Positions 1 to 9,181 of a DNA stretch of 64,000 nt are shown here, piece after piece. Source of the stretch: Belliella kenyensis (lineage in GTDB: Bacteria > Bacteroidota > Bacteroidia > Cytophagales > Cyclobacteriaceae); assembly GCF_022549675.1 (NCBI RefSeq), contig NZ_JAKZGR010000008.1:62001-126000 (forward strand), given 5' to 3'. Numbering within the stretch: position 1 is the first letter of the stretch; each line of letters opens with the position of its first letter. The notes under the pieces are model-generated. The model had not been told where the DNA came from. It searched no databases and was given only the letters and a program-made list of their open reading frames with translations. The position numbers and the translations under genes are program-made.

Positions 1-1959
1 TATGTCATTCACTGCAAACAATTGATGATTCACATCATGACCATCAATGATGGCTTTGAAATACCACATAGTCTTAAACTGAATGAGATCATCTGGATCT
101 TGAAGGTGTTTGAGTCCTGCTATCAGTGCTTTGACTGAGGCAGATTTGGTCAGAAACATACTTTCATCAGACAGTACATCAAACCTATGTTCCGCATCAG
201 GATGATCCATAGCATATTGCATCAAGGTATCTGCTATGCGTTCTCCTTGTCGCTTGGTTCTGACCAGAAAAGCGATATCCTGTAGCTGATAGCCTACATC
301 TTGTAGATGCTTGACCATCTCTGGTAGCCTTGCCAAAGCTTTTTCTTCAAAATTCCCATCATCTTCATCCTTATTGATCTCCATAAATTCCCACTCCACC
401 TTCCCTTGAAAATCCTTGGAAAACTTATGCTCAGGTACTCGCTGCTGAACATCTTTATAAGCTAAAGTAATGATATCAGATTTTTGTGCTCCATACCTTG
501 ACTCCACTGCGGCAGCAAATGACTCAGGAAGGGCATTGAAAATCGCATTATTGAAATTAATGATGTTTGGAAGGCTTCTGAAATTGGTATCAAGATTCTC
601 GTTTCTAACATTTACGCTTCCTATCTCCTCTTCTACTTGATGTAACAAAAGCTTCATTTCTCCTCCTCTCCACCTATAGATAGATTGCTTTACGTCTCCT
701 ACAAGAAGGTTAGTATGCCCTTGAGCAAGTGTATTTTCCAAAAGTGGCTTAAAAGAAGCCCACTGAAAACCAGACGTATCTTGAAACTCATCAATGAGGT
801 AATGGTTAAATTGGTTCCCAACCTTTTCATATATAAAAGGCGCATCATGAGATTTAGTGATTTCTTTGAGGAACTCATTGGCATCTGAAATCAATAAGAT
901 GTTTTCTTCATCCTTGATGACAGTGAGTTCATCTAAAAGGTTTTTGAAAACCCCAAATACGGAAAGGTTCTTGGAGATGGCAGATAGGGTATTCCACTTG
1001 ACTATCAAAGGATCAAACTGCGCCATAATCTGCCCCAGACCTTGATGATAGGCTGCTTCTATTTGAACTATTTTTTTACTTGTTTTAGCATACCACTTGT
1101 CTGGATTTTCAGGAAGATTGATTTGCGTAGAGCTCAATTCTGGAATTGGGTGATCCTTATCCCCTAGTTTTTCAAATTTCAGAGCAAAGCTTCTGCTACC
1201 ACCACTGAAATCTGTCCATTCCAATGCGTTTGATACTCTTATTTGATTAGCTTGATCTTTGAGTTTGATGGCTATATGGATGATTTCTTGTTTTTGTCTA
1301 TGGACAAATAATTTAAGACTTTCTATATGCTTTTTGTCTTTTAGAAACTCCCGGATTTCAGGAGCATATTTTTTAAAGTCCTCTTGAAAAATCTGTCTAC
1401 CAAGATCTTTTATCTTTTTCCTAATATCCCAGGAATTCCCCTCCTGAATCTCCTCAATGGCATAAGCTACAAGCCAGCGGTGCAAATCTTCATCTTCCAT
1501 GACTTGCATCACCAACCTATCTACCACCTGATCCAATACCGCCTCTTGATCCAATTCAACTTCAAATTTGGCATTGAGATCCATTTCTCTAGCAAATGCT
1601 CGAACCACCTTTTGAAAGAAGCTATCTATGGTACTCACAGAAAATCGTCCATAATGGTGAAGGATTGTCGTAAGTGTCTGAGCTGCTCTAAGCATCAATT
1701 CTTCAGCACTAATCTGCAGTGTACTCATGATCTCATGATCCATTTTGTTTGTGGGATCCACGTTGGATTTCAACCGTTTGAGTTCTTTGATAATTCTCTC
1801 CTTCATCTCTTGGGTGGCTTTATTGGTAAAAGTCACAGCGAGAATCGACTTAAAACTGACAGGGCTTTTCAGGGCTAGTTTGAGATACTCCATGGTCAGG
1901 GTGTAGGTTTTACCTGATCCTGCCGAGGATTTGTAAATAATAAAAGGTCTACTGCTCAT
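1..1959 (-). CDS. RecB/AddA-like UvrD-family helicase (3' part beyond the left edge)
   Basis: The reading frame is open from an ATG at 1959 to the window edge, so at least 653 residues are present and the C-terminus is missing. It begins MSSRPFIIYKSSAGSGKTYT, which holds a Walker A motif (SAGSGKT). Superfamily 1 motifs follow: VTFTNKATQEMKERI, LIDEFQDTS (Walker B) and GDVKQSIYRWRGGE. FRSLPNIINFN matches the NFR motif. This pattern fits the RecB/AddA helicase subunit of Bacteroidota, which unwinds DNA at double-strand breaks and usually carries a C-terminal PD-(D/E)XK nuclease that would lie outside this window. The 450 bp upstream contain a MITE and another repeat. The helicase assignment is firm. 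Whether it pairs with an AddB-like partner cannot be seen here. Confidence 0.85.
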   Translation of the reverse strand, partial: MSSRPFIIYKSSAGSGKTYTLTMEYLKLALKSPVSFKSILAVTFTNKATQEMKERIIKELKRLKSNVDPTNKMDHEIMSTLQISAEELMLRAAQTLTTILHHYGRFSVSTIDSFFQKVVRAFAREMDLNAKFEVELDQEAVLDQVVDRLVMQVMEDEDLHRWLVAYAIEEIQEGNSWDIRKKIKDLGRQIFQEDFKKYAPEIREFLKDKKHIESLKLFVHRQKQEIIHIAIKLKDQANQIRVSNALEWTDFSGGSRSFALKFEKLGDKDHPIPELSSTQINLPENPDKWYAKTSKKIVQIEAAYHQGLGQIMAQFDPLIVKWNTLSAISKNLSVFGVFKNLLDELTVIKDEENILLISDANEFLKEITKSHDAPFIYEKVGNQFNHYLIDEFQDTSGFQWASFKPLLENTLAQGHTNLLVGDVKQSIYRWRGGEMKLLLHQVEEEIGSVNVRNENLDTNFRSLPNIINFNNAIFNALPESFAAAVESRYGAQKSDIITLAYKDVQQRVPEHKFSKDFQGKVEWEFMEINKDEDDGNFEEKALARLPEMVKHLQDVGYQLQDIAFLVRTKRQGERIADTLMQYAMDHPDAEHRFDVLSDESMFLTKSASVKALIAGLKHLQDPDDLIQFKTMWYFKAIIDGHDVNHQLFAVNDI

Positions 1960-2240
1960 ATTGAAAATCAAGATAGGCAAAAGAATAATAAATTGAGAGG
2001 ATATAAAAATAGAATGACAGAAGATGTCAGAAAAACACATAAAATAGGACTCAATAGCCGCTATTAAAAAAAATATGATGATGTGCTTATTTCCTAGTGA
2101 CACCAATTCATTGGAAAAATCAAAAGCTTTAGGTCAAAATCAATGAGTATTTTAATAGATAATTTGTTCTGCCTTTTCGAAATTGATCTGGACGCAGTCT
2201 TTTACTTTGCTTATACAAATATGCTGAATTCTATCTCTAT
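1960..2240. other. Intergenic, no gene recognised
   Basis: AT-rich spacer upstream of the RecB-like gene. I see no convincing reading frame, tRNA or strong hairpin. The rest of the gap to the next gene holds two repeats listed separately. Confidence 0.5.
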
Positions 2241-2385
2241 GATTACATTTAGATAGAATGTATATCCGCAAAGATAGCAGTAGCCAAGTCATATTTGGGG
2301 GTCTCAAGATCCAGATATTAATTGATGCTAATCCCGAAGTAATCTATAATTTGAATGACTTACTTCATCTTGTATAGAAACGGAT
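2241..2385 (+). repeat. Dispersed repeat R2, copy 1
   Basis: This stretch matches 53447-53610 on the same strand. Over 2258-2377 versus 53483-53602 the two copies align without gaps, with 23 differences in 120 bases (about 81 percent identical by my hand count). Both share the block ATTACATTTAGAT at the left, CAAGTCATATT in the middle and TTACTT..CTTGTAT near the right end. GAAGTAA and TTACTTC, about 18 bases apart, can pair as a small hairpin. A 39-codon frame runs through it, but the substitutions show no codon-position bias, so I treat it as a non-coding repeat. Function unknown. Confidence 0.75.
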
Positions 2386-2409
2386 ATATAATTAGACATT
2401 TATGATTTT

Positions 2410-2560
2410 CTGATTATACGCTTTTTTGCCACTAACTTCAATTCATTGGCTCAACAGGTTGTTAATGGTCAATATCCATAAGTATCCAATATCAATTTAT
2501 ATCGAAAGTTAGATAAATCGGAATTTTGTAATGCTATTTGCAAAGTTCCGTATATCCATA
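2410..2560 (+). mobile_element. MITE copy A (151 bp, perfect 9-bp target duplication)
   Basis: One of six related 149-151 bp elements in the window. The left end CTGATTATACGC and the right end GTATATCCATA carry imperfect inverted repeats: TATACG, a variable block, then TTTGCCA-TAAC, which matches at 17 of 22 positions when the family ends are compared. The 9-mer TATGATTTT flanks it on both sides (2401-2409 and 2561-2569), as expected for a target-site duplication. It encodes no protein. It lies 23 bp past the stop codon of the FAD oxidase gene and adjoins repeat R2. Plus strand is defined here as the CTGATTATACGC end first. Confidence 0.9.
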
Positions 2561-2583
2561 TATGATTTTTCACAAATTGCCAT

Positions 2584-5529
2584 TTACAAAATAGCATCCC
2601 ATAAAATTTCTACCGGATGTAATGCCTGCTTTCTAGTGCCGTCTTTGATTTGGTGCCTGCAAGAAGTACCTGGGGCGGCTATGATTGTATCTGCTGAGGC
2701 TGACCTTACAGACGGAAATAGGACCATCTCACCTATCTGCATACTGAGATCATAGTGTTCTGCTTCATAACCAAAAGATCCTGCCATACCACAGCAACCT
2801 GATGGAATGACTTCAACTTGATAGTTTTCTGGAAGTGACAGTATTTTTTGAGTCCACGAGAGGGCAGACAAAGCCTTTTGGTGACAGTGCCCATGTAGTT
2901 TGATATGCTTCGCTCCCTTGGTAAAAGATGAAGCATCGATATTGCCAGCCATCAATTCTCTTCCCAAAAATTCATCAATCAAAAGTGTATGAAACTTCAA
3001 TTTCTTTGCTCCTTCGACCAACTCTGGTGATACTAATCTCGGGTATTCATCTCTGAAACTCAAGATGGCGGAAGGTTCAATACCCACAAGTGGCGTATTC
3101 CCATCTATGATATCTTGAAATGCCCTCACATTACTATCCGCATGCTTCCGTGCCTTCTCTAGCAATCCCTTGGAAAGAGAGGATCTCCCACTTTCTTCAT
3201 GATCTACAATTTTGACTTCATACCCCAATTTTTTCAAAAGCTTAATTGAAGTAATACCAATATGCGTATCATTATAATCTGTAAACTCATCCACAAAAAG
3301 GTAAATTGACTTAAGCACTTTTGATGGAGCAGGAAGTTTTGCATACTCATTTTTGTACCAACTCCTTAAGCTGATTGATGATATCTTGGGTAGCTGTCTC
3401 TTAGGAGCTACACCTAAGACACGCTTCATAAGCTTCGAAGCCAAGGGATTACTCAAAGTGAAATTTGCCAAAGGTGCCACTATTGAGCCTATTTTGTTCA
3501 AGTCGTTGATATGACCAAAAACTTTTGACCTAAAAGGAACACCATTTGATTTGTGATATTGGTATTGGAATTCCGCCTTCATGGAGGCCATATCTACATT
3601 AGAGGGACATTCCGCAGTACAACCTTTACATGAAAGACACAGATCTAGTGCTTCCTTGATTTCAGGATGATCAAAAGGGTTTGGTTTTTGATCTTTGGTC
3701 AAAAACTCCCTAAGGGTATTTGCCCTTCCTCTAGTAGCATCTCGCTCCATTCTGGTAGCTTGATAGCTTGGACACATCGTCCCACCTGATTCGGGAAGTT
3801 TTCTACAATCGCCTGAACCATTACACTTCTCAGCCATTCTCAAAATACCACCCACTTGATCGAAATTCATTAAGGTATCTGGCTCTGGAGTCTTCATATC
3901 TGGCTCATACCTCAGCGAAGTATTCATAGGTGCAGCATCTACGATTTTGCCTGGATTGAAAATATTATCAGAATCCCAAGTATATTTCAACCTTCTGAAA
4001 AGCTGATAATTCTCTTCTCCCACCATCATGGGTATAAAAGGTGCTCTCACTCTACCATCACCATGCTCACCACTGAGAGAACCATTGTACTTTTTGACCA
4101 ACTTGGCAACATCAAATGAAATATGATAGAATGCTTCTTGATCCTCCTTTTTCTTCAAATCCAAAATAGGTCTCAAATGAATCTCTCCAGCTCCAGCATG
4201 TGCATAATGTACAGGCTCTTGACCATAGGCTTCCATCATTTTATCAAACTCATCTATGTAGTCTGCCAAATCTTCAATGTCAACAGCTGTATCTTCTATA
4301 CAAGCCACGGCCTTCGCATCTCCTGGGATATTTGCCAAGAGACCTAGCCCCGCACTTCTTAAAGCCCAAGCAGATTTGGTCATCGCTGGGTCTATGATAG
4401 GAAAGGCATAGCCAAGTTGATTAACCTTCAAGTCCTCTACAAGTAAGTTAGCTTTTGCCATGGCTTCAGCCTCCGTCTTACCTGTGAATTCTATCATTAG
4501 GAGAGCCATTGGATCTCCTTCTACAAAGTACCTGTTTTTACTATACTCAATACTTTCTTTGGTGCAATCTAAAATAATCTTATCCATCAGCTCCACAGCG
4601 GTAGCGGGATGCTTCATCGCTACTTGGGAAGCCTTCATGCTTTCGTGAATGGTATGAAAATGAGCTGCCACTACCACTTCGATAGGATCAGGAAGTGGAT
4701 CAAGTGAAACTTTAATTTCAGTAGTAAAGGCTAGCGTACCTTCAGAGCCTGCAAGCAGCTTACAAAAATTGAATGGCTCACCTCCCTGTGTAAAAACTTC
4801 TGAGGCTAAAAGGTAATCCACAGCATAGCCTGTATTTCTACGATGTATAGATTTTTTAGGAAAATTATCTCTTATATTTTTCTGGTTTTCGGATTGCTCA
4901 AGTTCTTCTTTGACTTGTCGGTACAACTTCCCTTCCAAGTTATCCAACCTACATTTTTGGTCAAATTCATCAGGCGTAAGAGCACCAAAAACTACCTCGC
5001 TGCCATCACTTAGAAGTGTATTCAAGGTAATTACTTTTTCTCTTGTTGTACCATAGACAATTGACGTAGTTCCAGAAGAGTTATTACCAACCATTCCTCC
5101 TATCATTGCCCTGTTGGCAGTGGATGTAATCGGACTGAAAAACAAACCGTATGGTTTCAAAAATCTATTTAATTCATCTCTTACTACTCCAGGCTGAACC
5201 CTCACCCATCGCTCAGATTCATTGAATTCGAGTATTTGGTTAAAATGTTTGGAAACATCGACCACTATACCGTTTCCTACACACTGTCCAGCCAAGGAAG
5301 TCCCTGCCGTTCTAGGAATCAAGGACGTCTTATGAGCATGTGCAAATGCTATCAGTAATTTTAGGTCTTCAGTAGTCTTAGGAAATGCCACTGCCAAAGG
5401 CATTTCTCTATACACAGAAGCATCTGTGGCATACAGGGTTTTGGATAGCGAATCAAATTTCAACTCCCCTTGAAGCTGAGAAGCTAATATTTCCAAATTT
5501 GGCAATAGGTTTGGTTGGTTTGAACTCAT
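2584..5529 (-). CDS. YdiJ-type FAD-linked oxidase with Fe-S and cysteine-rich domains
   Basis: A 981-residue cytoplasmic flavoprotein. The N-terminal half is a GlcD/vanillyl-alcohol-oxidase-type FAD domain (PRTAGTSLAGQCVGNGIVVD; MIGGMVGNNSSGTTS) followed by the FAD-oxidase C-terminal domain (HAGAGEIHLRP; SGEHGDGRVRAPF). A ferredoxin-like segment near residues 630-642 reads LCLSCKGCTAECPSNVD, with a further cysteine pattern at CNGSGDCRKL. The C-terminal part has the cysteine-rich motifs HGHCHQKAL and SGCCGMAGSFGYE seen in GlpC/LldE-like proteins. Length and order match E. coli YdiJ (about 1,018 residues), a D-2-hydroxyacid/D-2-hydroxyglutarate dehydrogenase. Substrate is inferred from the family only. 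The gene appears to be transcribed alone. Confidence 0.88.
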   Translation of the reverse strand: MSSNQPNLLPNLEILASQLQGELKFDSLSKTLYATDASVYREMPLAVAFPKTTEDLKLLIAFAHAHKTSLIPRTAGTSLAGQCVGNGIVVDVSKHFNQILEFNESERWVRVQPGVVRDELNRFLKPYGLFFSPITSTANRAMIGGMVGNNSSGTTSIVYGTTREKVITLNTLLSDGSEVVFGALTPDEFDQKCRLDNLEGKLYRQVKEELEQSENQKNIRDNFPKKSIHRRNTGYAVDYLLASEVFTQGGEPFNFCKLLAGSEGTLAFTTEIKVSLDPLPDPIEVVVAAHFHTIHESMKASQVAMKHPATAVELMDKIILDCTKESIEYSKNRYFVEGDPMALLMIEFTGKTEAEAMAKANLLVEDLKVNQLGYAFPIIDPAMTKSAWALRSAGLGLLANIPGDAKAVACIEDTAVDIEDLADYIDEFDKMMEAYGQEPVHYAHAGAGEIHLRPILDLKKKEDQEAFYHISFDVAKLVKKYNGSLSGEHGDGRVRAPFIPMMVGEENYQLFRRLKYTWDSDNIFNPGKIVDAAPMNTSLRYEPDMKTPEPDTLMNFDQVGGILRMAEKCNGSGDCRKLPESGGTMCPSYQATRMERDATRGRANTLREFLTKDQKPNPFDHPEIKEALDLCLSCKGCTAECPSNVDMASMKAEFQYQYHKSNGVPFRSKVFGHINDLNKIGSIVAPLANFTLSNPLASKLMKRVLGVAPKRQLPKISSISLRSWYKNEYAKLPAPSKVLKSIYLFVDEFTDYNDTHIGITSIKLLKKLGYEVKIVDHEESGRSSLSKGLLEKARKHADSNVRAFQDIIDGNTPLVGIEPSAILSFRDEYPRLVSPELVEGAKKLKFHTLLIDEFLGRELMAGNIDASSFTKGAKHIKLHGHCHQKALSALSWTQKILSLPENYQVEVIPSGCCGMAGSFGYEAEHYDLSMQIGEMVLFPSVRSASADTIIAAPGTSCRHQIKDGTRKQALHPVEILWDAIL

Positions 5530-5554
5530 GGCTCAAAAATAAGCATTTGAAGCA

Positions 5555-6358
5555 ATGCTTTCTTATCTTTCGAAAAAATTCATCCACATGTTTTTCTATT
5601 TATCCCAATTTCTTTCCTTTCTAGTAATGCCATTGAGTATTTGTTTGGCATTTATTATCACCGGTTTTATTAGAATAAGAAAAAATAAAGGTAGCGGACT
5701 TATGTTATCTGGAATTGTATTGTTACTTTTTTTCAGCAATCAATTTATCAGCAACTGGGCCATGAATCAATGGGAGCCAGATGTAAAATCATTCTCCTCT
5801 ATACCAACTTATGAATGGGGCATTGTTTTGACAGGTGTAACCAATCTCAATAAGGAAGTCAACGATAGGACATTTTTCAATAAAGGGGCTGATAGAGCAA
5901 CTCATGCCATACAACTTTATAAATTAGGAAAAATCAAAAGAATCCTTATCACAGGTGGTGTGGGATTGAACCCCCAAAGTCCATTTGCCGAAGCTGCACT
6001 TCTGAAAAATGTAATGGTCATTGCTGGTGTTCCTGAAGAAGACATTGTATTGGAAGGCAAAGCAAAAAACACCAGACAGAACGCACTTTTCACCAAGGAA
6101 ATTTTAGATCAAATGCAAATCCCTACTGGTCAAAAGCATCTTCTTATCACCTCTGCCTTCCATATGAGACGATCCAAAGGATGTTTTGATAAGGTAAAAA
6201 TAAATACGGACACATTTCCAGTGGATTACTATGGCCATTCGAACAAATATGACATCCCCTCCCTCCTTTACCCAGATCCTTATGCCATTTTCAAATGGCA
6301 AAAACTTTTCAATGAATGGGTGGGAATAACAATGTATAAAATCGTTGGTTATGTCTAA
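5555..6358 (+). CDS. YdcF/ElyC-like DUF218 membrane protein
   Basis: A 267-residue protein with two N-terminal membrane segments (about residues 15-37 and 45-65) followed by a DUF218 domain. Recognisable parts are GIVLTGV, ATHAIQLYKLGKIKRILITG, NTRQNA and LLITSAFHMRRSKGCF. The family includes E. coli ElyC and SanA, which affect envelope integrity and vancomycin sensitivity, but their biochemical activity is not settled. The gene is divergent from the FAD oxidase with 25 bp between start codons. Its stop codon lies one base from that of the next gene on the other strand. An internal ATG at residue 12 or 25 is a possible alternative start; the first keeps the whole membrane region. Confidence 0.8.
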   Translation: MLSYLSKKFIHMFFYLSQFLSFLVMPLSICLAFIITGFIRIRKNKGSGLMLSGIVLLLFFSNQFISNWAMNQWEPDVKSFSSIPTYEWGIVLTGVTNLNKEVNDRTFFNKGADRATHAIQLYKLGKIKRILITGGVGLNPQSPFAEAALLKNVMVIAGVPEEDIVLEGKAKNTRQNALFTKEILDQMQIPTGQKHLLITSAFHMRRSKGCFDKVKINTDTFPVDYYGHSNKYDIPSLLYPDPYAIFKWQKLFNEWVGITMYKIVGYV

Positions 6359-6359
6359 T

Positions 6360-7484
6360 CTACTTGGCTTTCAACAATCGGAATTGTAGTTTTTCCTCGT
6401 CTAACCCTGGATTATCTGGATGATCCACAGAAAACCAAATCCCTTCTTCACTGTCAAAAACATAGTTGCCATTGGCTTCGTTTTCAGGAAGTATCAACTC
6501 TCCAGTCTTAGCAAATTGCTCATCAAGAAAAATAAATGCCCAACGTGAAGGAACATATTGCCTCATTGCATCACCACCTTCTACCTCATCTTCAAACTTT
6601 GCAACTCTTACGTATGTATTTTGCTGGGGGAGAAAATGAATACTTTCATAGCTATCCGTATAATTGATCAACCTCATGATCTCATCCATATCTTCAAAAA
6701 TATCCCTATCTGAAACGGGAGGTTCTGGTGAAAACTTTGAAAAAGATGCAGCTAGCTTATTGACTTCATTATTCTTGTAGACATAGATGTCTTTGTAGTT
6801 GTGATTGATAATGATCTCATTGTTTTTGCCTTTATTTATAAAAGGCATGATAAACTTATTAAGATTACTTCCTAAGTAAGTTTTGTCATAGAAGCTCAAC
6901 TTTTCAATCTCATGATTTTCAAGATCGTAAGACACAAGGTTTGGAATTGCAGAGAGTTCATCAATGGAAAGTGAATTATATTGAAAAACCATCGGAAATG
7001 CAGCTGTGTAATATTTCCCATCAATTATCTGAAAGTTGTAAGATATAAAGTCAAAATTTTCCTCAACAAAACTAGATGAATCAAATGTTATGTCTTCAAT
7101 TATTTTTCCTTCACGATCGACTTTGTATAAGTGCCTATTTGAGGAGGATAGCCAAATATTGTCTTCCGCATCAATCAAATAATCAGAAACTTGGCCTGAT
7201 ATCCCATTGGGCCCTTCCTTATCAATATGGATTAAAAAGGACATTTGATGTGACGCCTTATCAAATGCTACTAATGAAGAAAGGCTATAATTATAAAAAT
7301 ACACATGGTTCCCTTGGTTTTTCATCCCTAAGTTGAAATGCCCCCACCCTTCAGGTAATTCGAATGAAATCACCTTTTCTGCTAATTCAAATGGTTCATT
7401 ACTTACATTTACCTCATCAGATTTTGGATTGCTACAAGCAAATGCAAGAAAAGTAAAGAGTAATAAATAATTCGATCGAGCCAT
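6360..7484 (-). CDS. DUF4221-like six-bladed beta-propeller lipoprotein
   Basis: A 374-residue secreted lipoprotein. The N-terminus MARSNYLLLFTFLAFACSNP is a type II signal peptide with the lipobox LAFAC (Cys17). The remainder is rich in aromatic beta-strand repeats such as NIWLSSSNRHLYKVDREGK and GIWFSVDHPDNPG, typical of the DUF4221/six-bladed propeller lipoproteins abundant in Cyclobacteriaceae. No catalytic residues are known for the family and a role cannot be assigned. A MITE copy ends 19 bp upstream of the start codon and probably contributes the untranslated leader or promoter. The 3' end abuts the convergent ElyC-like gene. Confidence 0.75.
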   Translation of the reverse strand: MARSNYLLLFTFLAFACSNPKSDEVNVSNEPFELAEKVISFELPEGWGHFNLGMKNQGNHVYFYNYSLSSLVAFDKASHQMSFLIHIDKEGPNGISGQVSDYLIDAEDNIWLSSSNRHLYKVDREGKIIEDITFDSSSFVEENFDFISYNFQIIDGKYYTAAFPMVFQYNSLSIDELSAIPNLVSYDLENHEIEKLSFYDKTYLGSNLNKFIMPFINKGKNNEIIINHNYKDIYVYKNNEVNKLAASFSKFSPEPPVSDRDIFEDMDEIMRLINYTDSYESIHFLPQQNTYVRVAKFEDEVEGGDAMRQYVPSRWAFIFLDEQFAKTGELILPENEANGNYVFDSEEGIWFSVDHPDNPGLDEEKLQFRLLKAK

Positions 7485-7503
7485 ATATTTAGGGATTTTA
7501 GAT

Positions 7504-7654
7504 TATGGATATACGGAACTTTGCCAATAACCTTACAAAATTCCGATTTATCTAACTTCCGATATAAATTGATATTGGATACTTATGGATATTGACCATT
7601 AACAACCTTTTGAGCCAATGAATTGACGTTACTGGCAAAAAAGCGTATAATCAG
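7504..7654 (-). mobile_element. MITE copy B (151 bp, perfect 9-bp target duplication)
   Basis: Reverse orientation relative to copy A. It starts TATGGATATACGG and ends GCGTATAATCAG, and is flanked on both sides by the 9-mer ATTTTAGAT (7495-7503 and 7655-7663). It sits just upstream of the DUF4221 lipoprotein gene. Near the right end TTGACG (7623-7628) and TATAAT (7646-7651) are spaced by 17 bp. This is an enterobacterial-type promoter pattern reading rightwards, away from the lipoprotein gene; its use in this phylum is doubtful. Confidence 0.9.
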
Positions 7655-7709
7655 ATTTTAGATTTTGAAAAGAATCCCTAATATACCAATACTTTTAGTT
7701 ATTAAAAAT

Positions 7710-8303
7710 TTATCCTAGTTTGATTTCTTCTTTTGATTGGCCATCTTCGATTTCAGCCACTAGTTCATCATACCAATCAGCTCCAAATTTTCTGATCAAG
7801 GCATCTTTCAAAAATTTATAAACAGGGACTCCAAGCTGTGTTCCTAGTACACAAGCAGCACTGCATATGTCCCATCGATCATAATTCAAAGCTTCAAAAC
7901 CATCATATTTCTTTACCCTAATCGGATATAAATGGCAAGAAATAGGTTTTTTGTAAGCAATCTTTCCATCTAGATAGGCTTGCTCTATCCCACACTTGAG
8001 TACTCCCTTTTCATCATAAAGTGCATAGGCACATTCCCTATTATCGCCAATCGTAGGCGTTCCTTTATCGCCATCCTTATCGACAACCCAGGTTCCTTGC
8101 TTCGCTATTGCATCCCTGCCATCTTGCGTGATATAGTCTTTGACAATTGGATAAATCTCTTCTATGATCTGAGTCTCTTCATCTTCCAAGGGCGCCCCAG
8201 CATCACCTTCTACACAACATGCCCCTTTGCACTTTTCCAAGTCACAAACAAAAAACTGATCTTTTATATCATCACTGATCACAGCATTACCTACTAGTAT
8301 CAT
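7710..8303 (-). CDS. DUF3109 family protein
   Basis: A 197-residue cytoplasmic protein. The cysteine-rich N-terminal segment [20 protein letters not shown] and the later cysteines in [28 protein letters not shown] and [10 protein letters not shown] are the hallmark of DUF3109, a family related to putative zinc/iron-chelating proteins of the YkgJ type. The length is normal for the family. No reaction is known. A promoter of the Bacteroidota type lies directly upstream at 8324-8355. The 3' side carries a MITE 55 bp away. The family call is firm and the function unknown. Confidence 0.85.
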   Translation of the reverse strand: MILVGNAVISDDIKDQFFVCDLEKCKGACCVEGDAGAPLEDEETQIIEEIYPIVKDYITQDGRDAIAKQGTWVVDKDGDKGTPTIGDNRECAYALYDEKGVLKCGIEQAYLDGKIAYKKPISCHLYPIRVKKYDGFEALNYDRWDICSAACVLGTQLGVPVYKFLKDALIRKFGADWYDELVAEIEDGQSKEEIKLG

Positions 8304-8323
8304 CTTTTTTCATTCTTTGCACG

Positions 8324-8355
8324 CAAAGCTACAAAAAAGGATTTATCATTCAACC
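8324..8355 (-). promoter_or_regulatory. Bacteroidota-type promoter for the DUF3109 gene
   Basis: On the minus strand the -7 box TAGCTTTG (8324-8331) matches TAnnTTTG exactly. A GTTG resembling the -33 TTG/TTTG box lies about 20 bp further upstream, inside the last codons of the cupredoxin gene. Transcription would start near 8317, about 14 bp before the start codon. Confidence 0.6.
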
Positions 8356-8813
8356 GCATTAATGTTACCAGTCATTGCAGCGTGCCTTCCGCACATGTAG
8401 GGGGCTATTTGAGTTGCGAGTTCTGGTGTAAGTGTAAAAGACATTGTAGAATCAGTAGCTACAAAATTGACCGAAGGATTATCTTCAAAGGTACCAACCA
8501 TATCATTTTGAGCTAAGAGCGTAGTATTTGCTATGCCCATAATTAAAAAAGGATGCGCTCTTCCAGCTTCATTTTTGATTTCATACCTTGATCCAATTTT
8601 AAGCGTAAGTGCTGTATTCTCGACGTTCAGACTTGCTCTAGCTCCATCCCCATCGATGGCTGTAAAAATATAGGCTGTTGCTCCAATATTATTAACAGTA
8701 ATGGTGGAATTTACGAAGTTTGGATCTGGTATATTGTCCTTTTCTTCTGTACAAGCAAAAATAACAGACACCATAAATAATGTAGCAGCAAATAATTTGA
8801 AGTAGATTTTCAT
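8346..8813 (-). CDS. Cupredoxin-like lipoprotein (putative type 1 copper site)
   Basis: A 155-residue protein with a type II signal peptide; the lipobox is VIFAC with Cys21, followed by acidic residues TEEKD. The mature part looks like a single cupredoxin domain. His87 in RAHPFLIM and the C-terminal cluster Cys141-Gly-Arg-His144-Ala-Ala-Met147 reproduce the His + Cys-x2-His-x2-Met ligand set of type 1 (blue) copper proteins. It would act as an envelope-anchored copper carrier or electron shuttle; this is inferred from the ligand pattern. A MITE begins 12 bp upstream of its start codon, so its promoter is likely inside or beyond the element. It is separated from the upstream TonB receptor gene by a terminator. 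Confidence 0.72.
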   Translation of the reverse strand: MKIYFKLFAATLFMVSVIFACTEEKDNIPDPNFVNSTITVNNIGATAYIFTAIDGDGARASLNVENTALTLKIGSRYEIKNEAGRAHPFLIMGIANTTLLAQNDMVGTFEDNPSVNFVATDSTMSFTLTPELATQIAPYMCGRHAAMTGNINAVE

Positions 8814-8824
8814 ATCTCTCTTTT

Positions 8825-8974
8825 ATGATTGTACGCTTCTTTGCCAGTAAATCAATTTATTGACTCATTCGGTAGCTAATGGTCAATATCCACAAATATC
8901 AAATATCAATTAATATCGGTATTTAGGTAAATCGGATTTTCTCAATGTTACTGGCAAAGTTTCGTATATACATA
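8825..8974 (+). mobile_element. MITE copy C (150 bp, diverged)
   Basis: Same orientation as copy A and the most diverged of the six. The left end reads ATGATTGTACGC and the right end GTATATACATA. The flanks CTCTCTTTT (8816-8824) and TTCTCTTTT (8975-8983) agree at 8 of 9 bases, fitting an old target duplication. It ends only 11 bp before the start codon of the cupredoxin gene. Confidence 0.82.
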
Positions 8975-9040
8975 TTCTCTTTTTATGGGTTGAAATACGA
9001 TGAAATCCAATGATTTGGATTTTAAAAATCATAATGGGAC

Positions 9041-9075
9041 AAAAAAAGAACTGCCTCGACTTTTCGAGGCAGTTC
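9041..9075 (-). terminator. Rho-independent terminator of the TonB receptor gene
   Basis: A perfect 12-bp stem GAACTGCCTCGA/TCGAGGCAGTTC (9048-9059 and 9064-9075) with a 4-base loop is followed on the minus strand by seven T residues. It lies about 105 bp past the receptor stop codon. Confidence 0.85.
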
Positions 9076-9181
9076 AACCCAGCACTATGAAGAAAAGCTT
9101 TTTAAAGCCTTACTATACTTATCAAACAGAGTGGAGTAAATATTGTTTAAGAATCTCTGAAAAAAATTACTGATTTTTTTC

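Noticed and set aside
2258-2377. 39-codon frame within repeat R2, with a same-length counterpart at 53483-53602
   Set aside because: The other copy has a stop at codon 2, and the 23 differences show no third-position excess, so there is no sign of protein-level selection.
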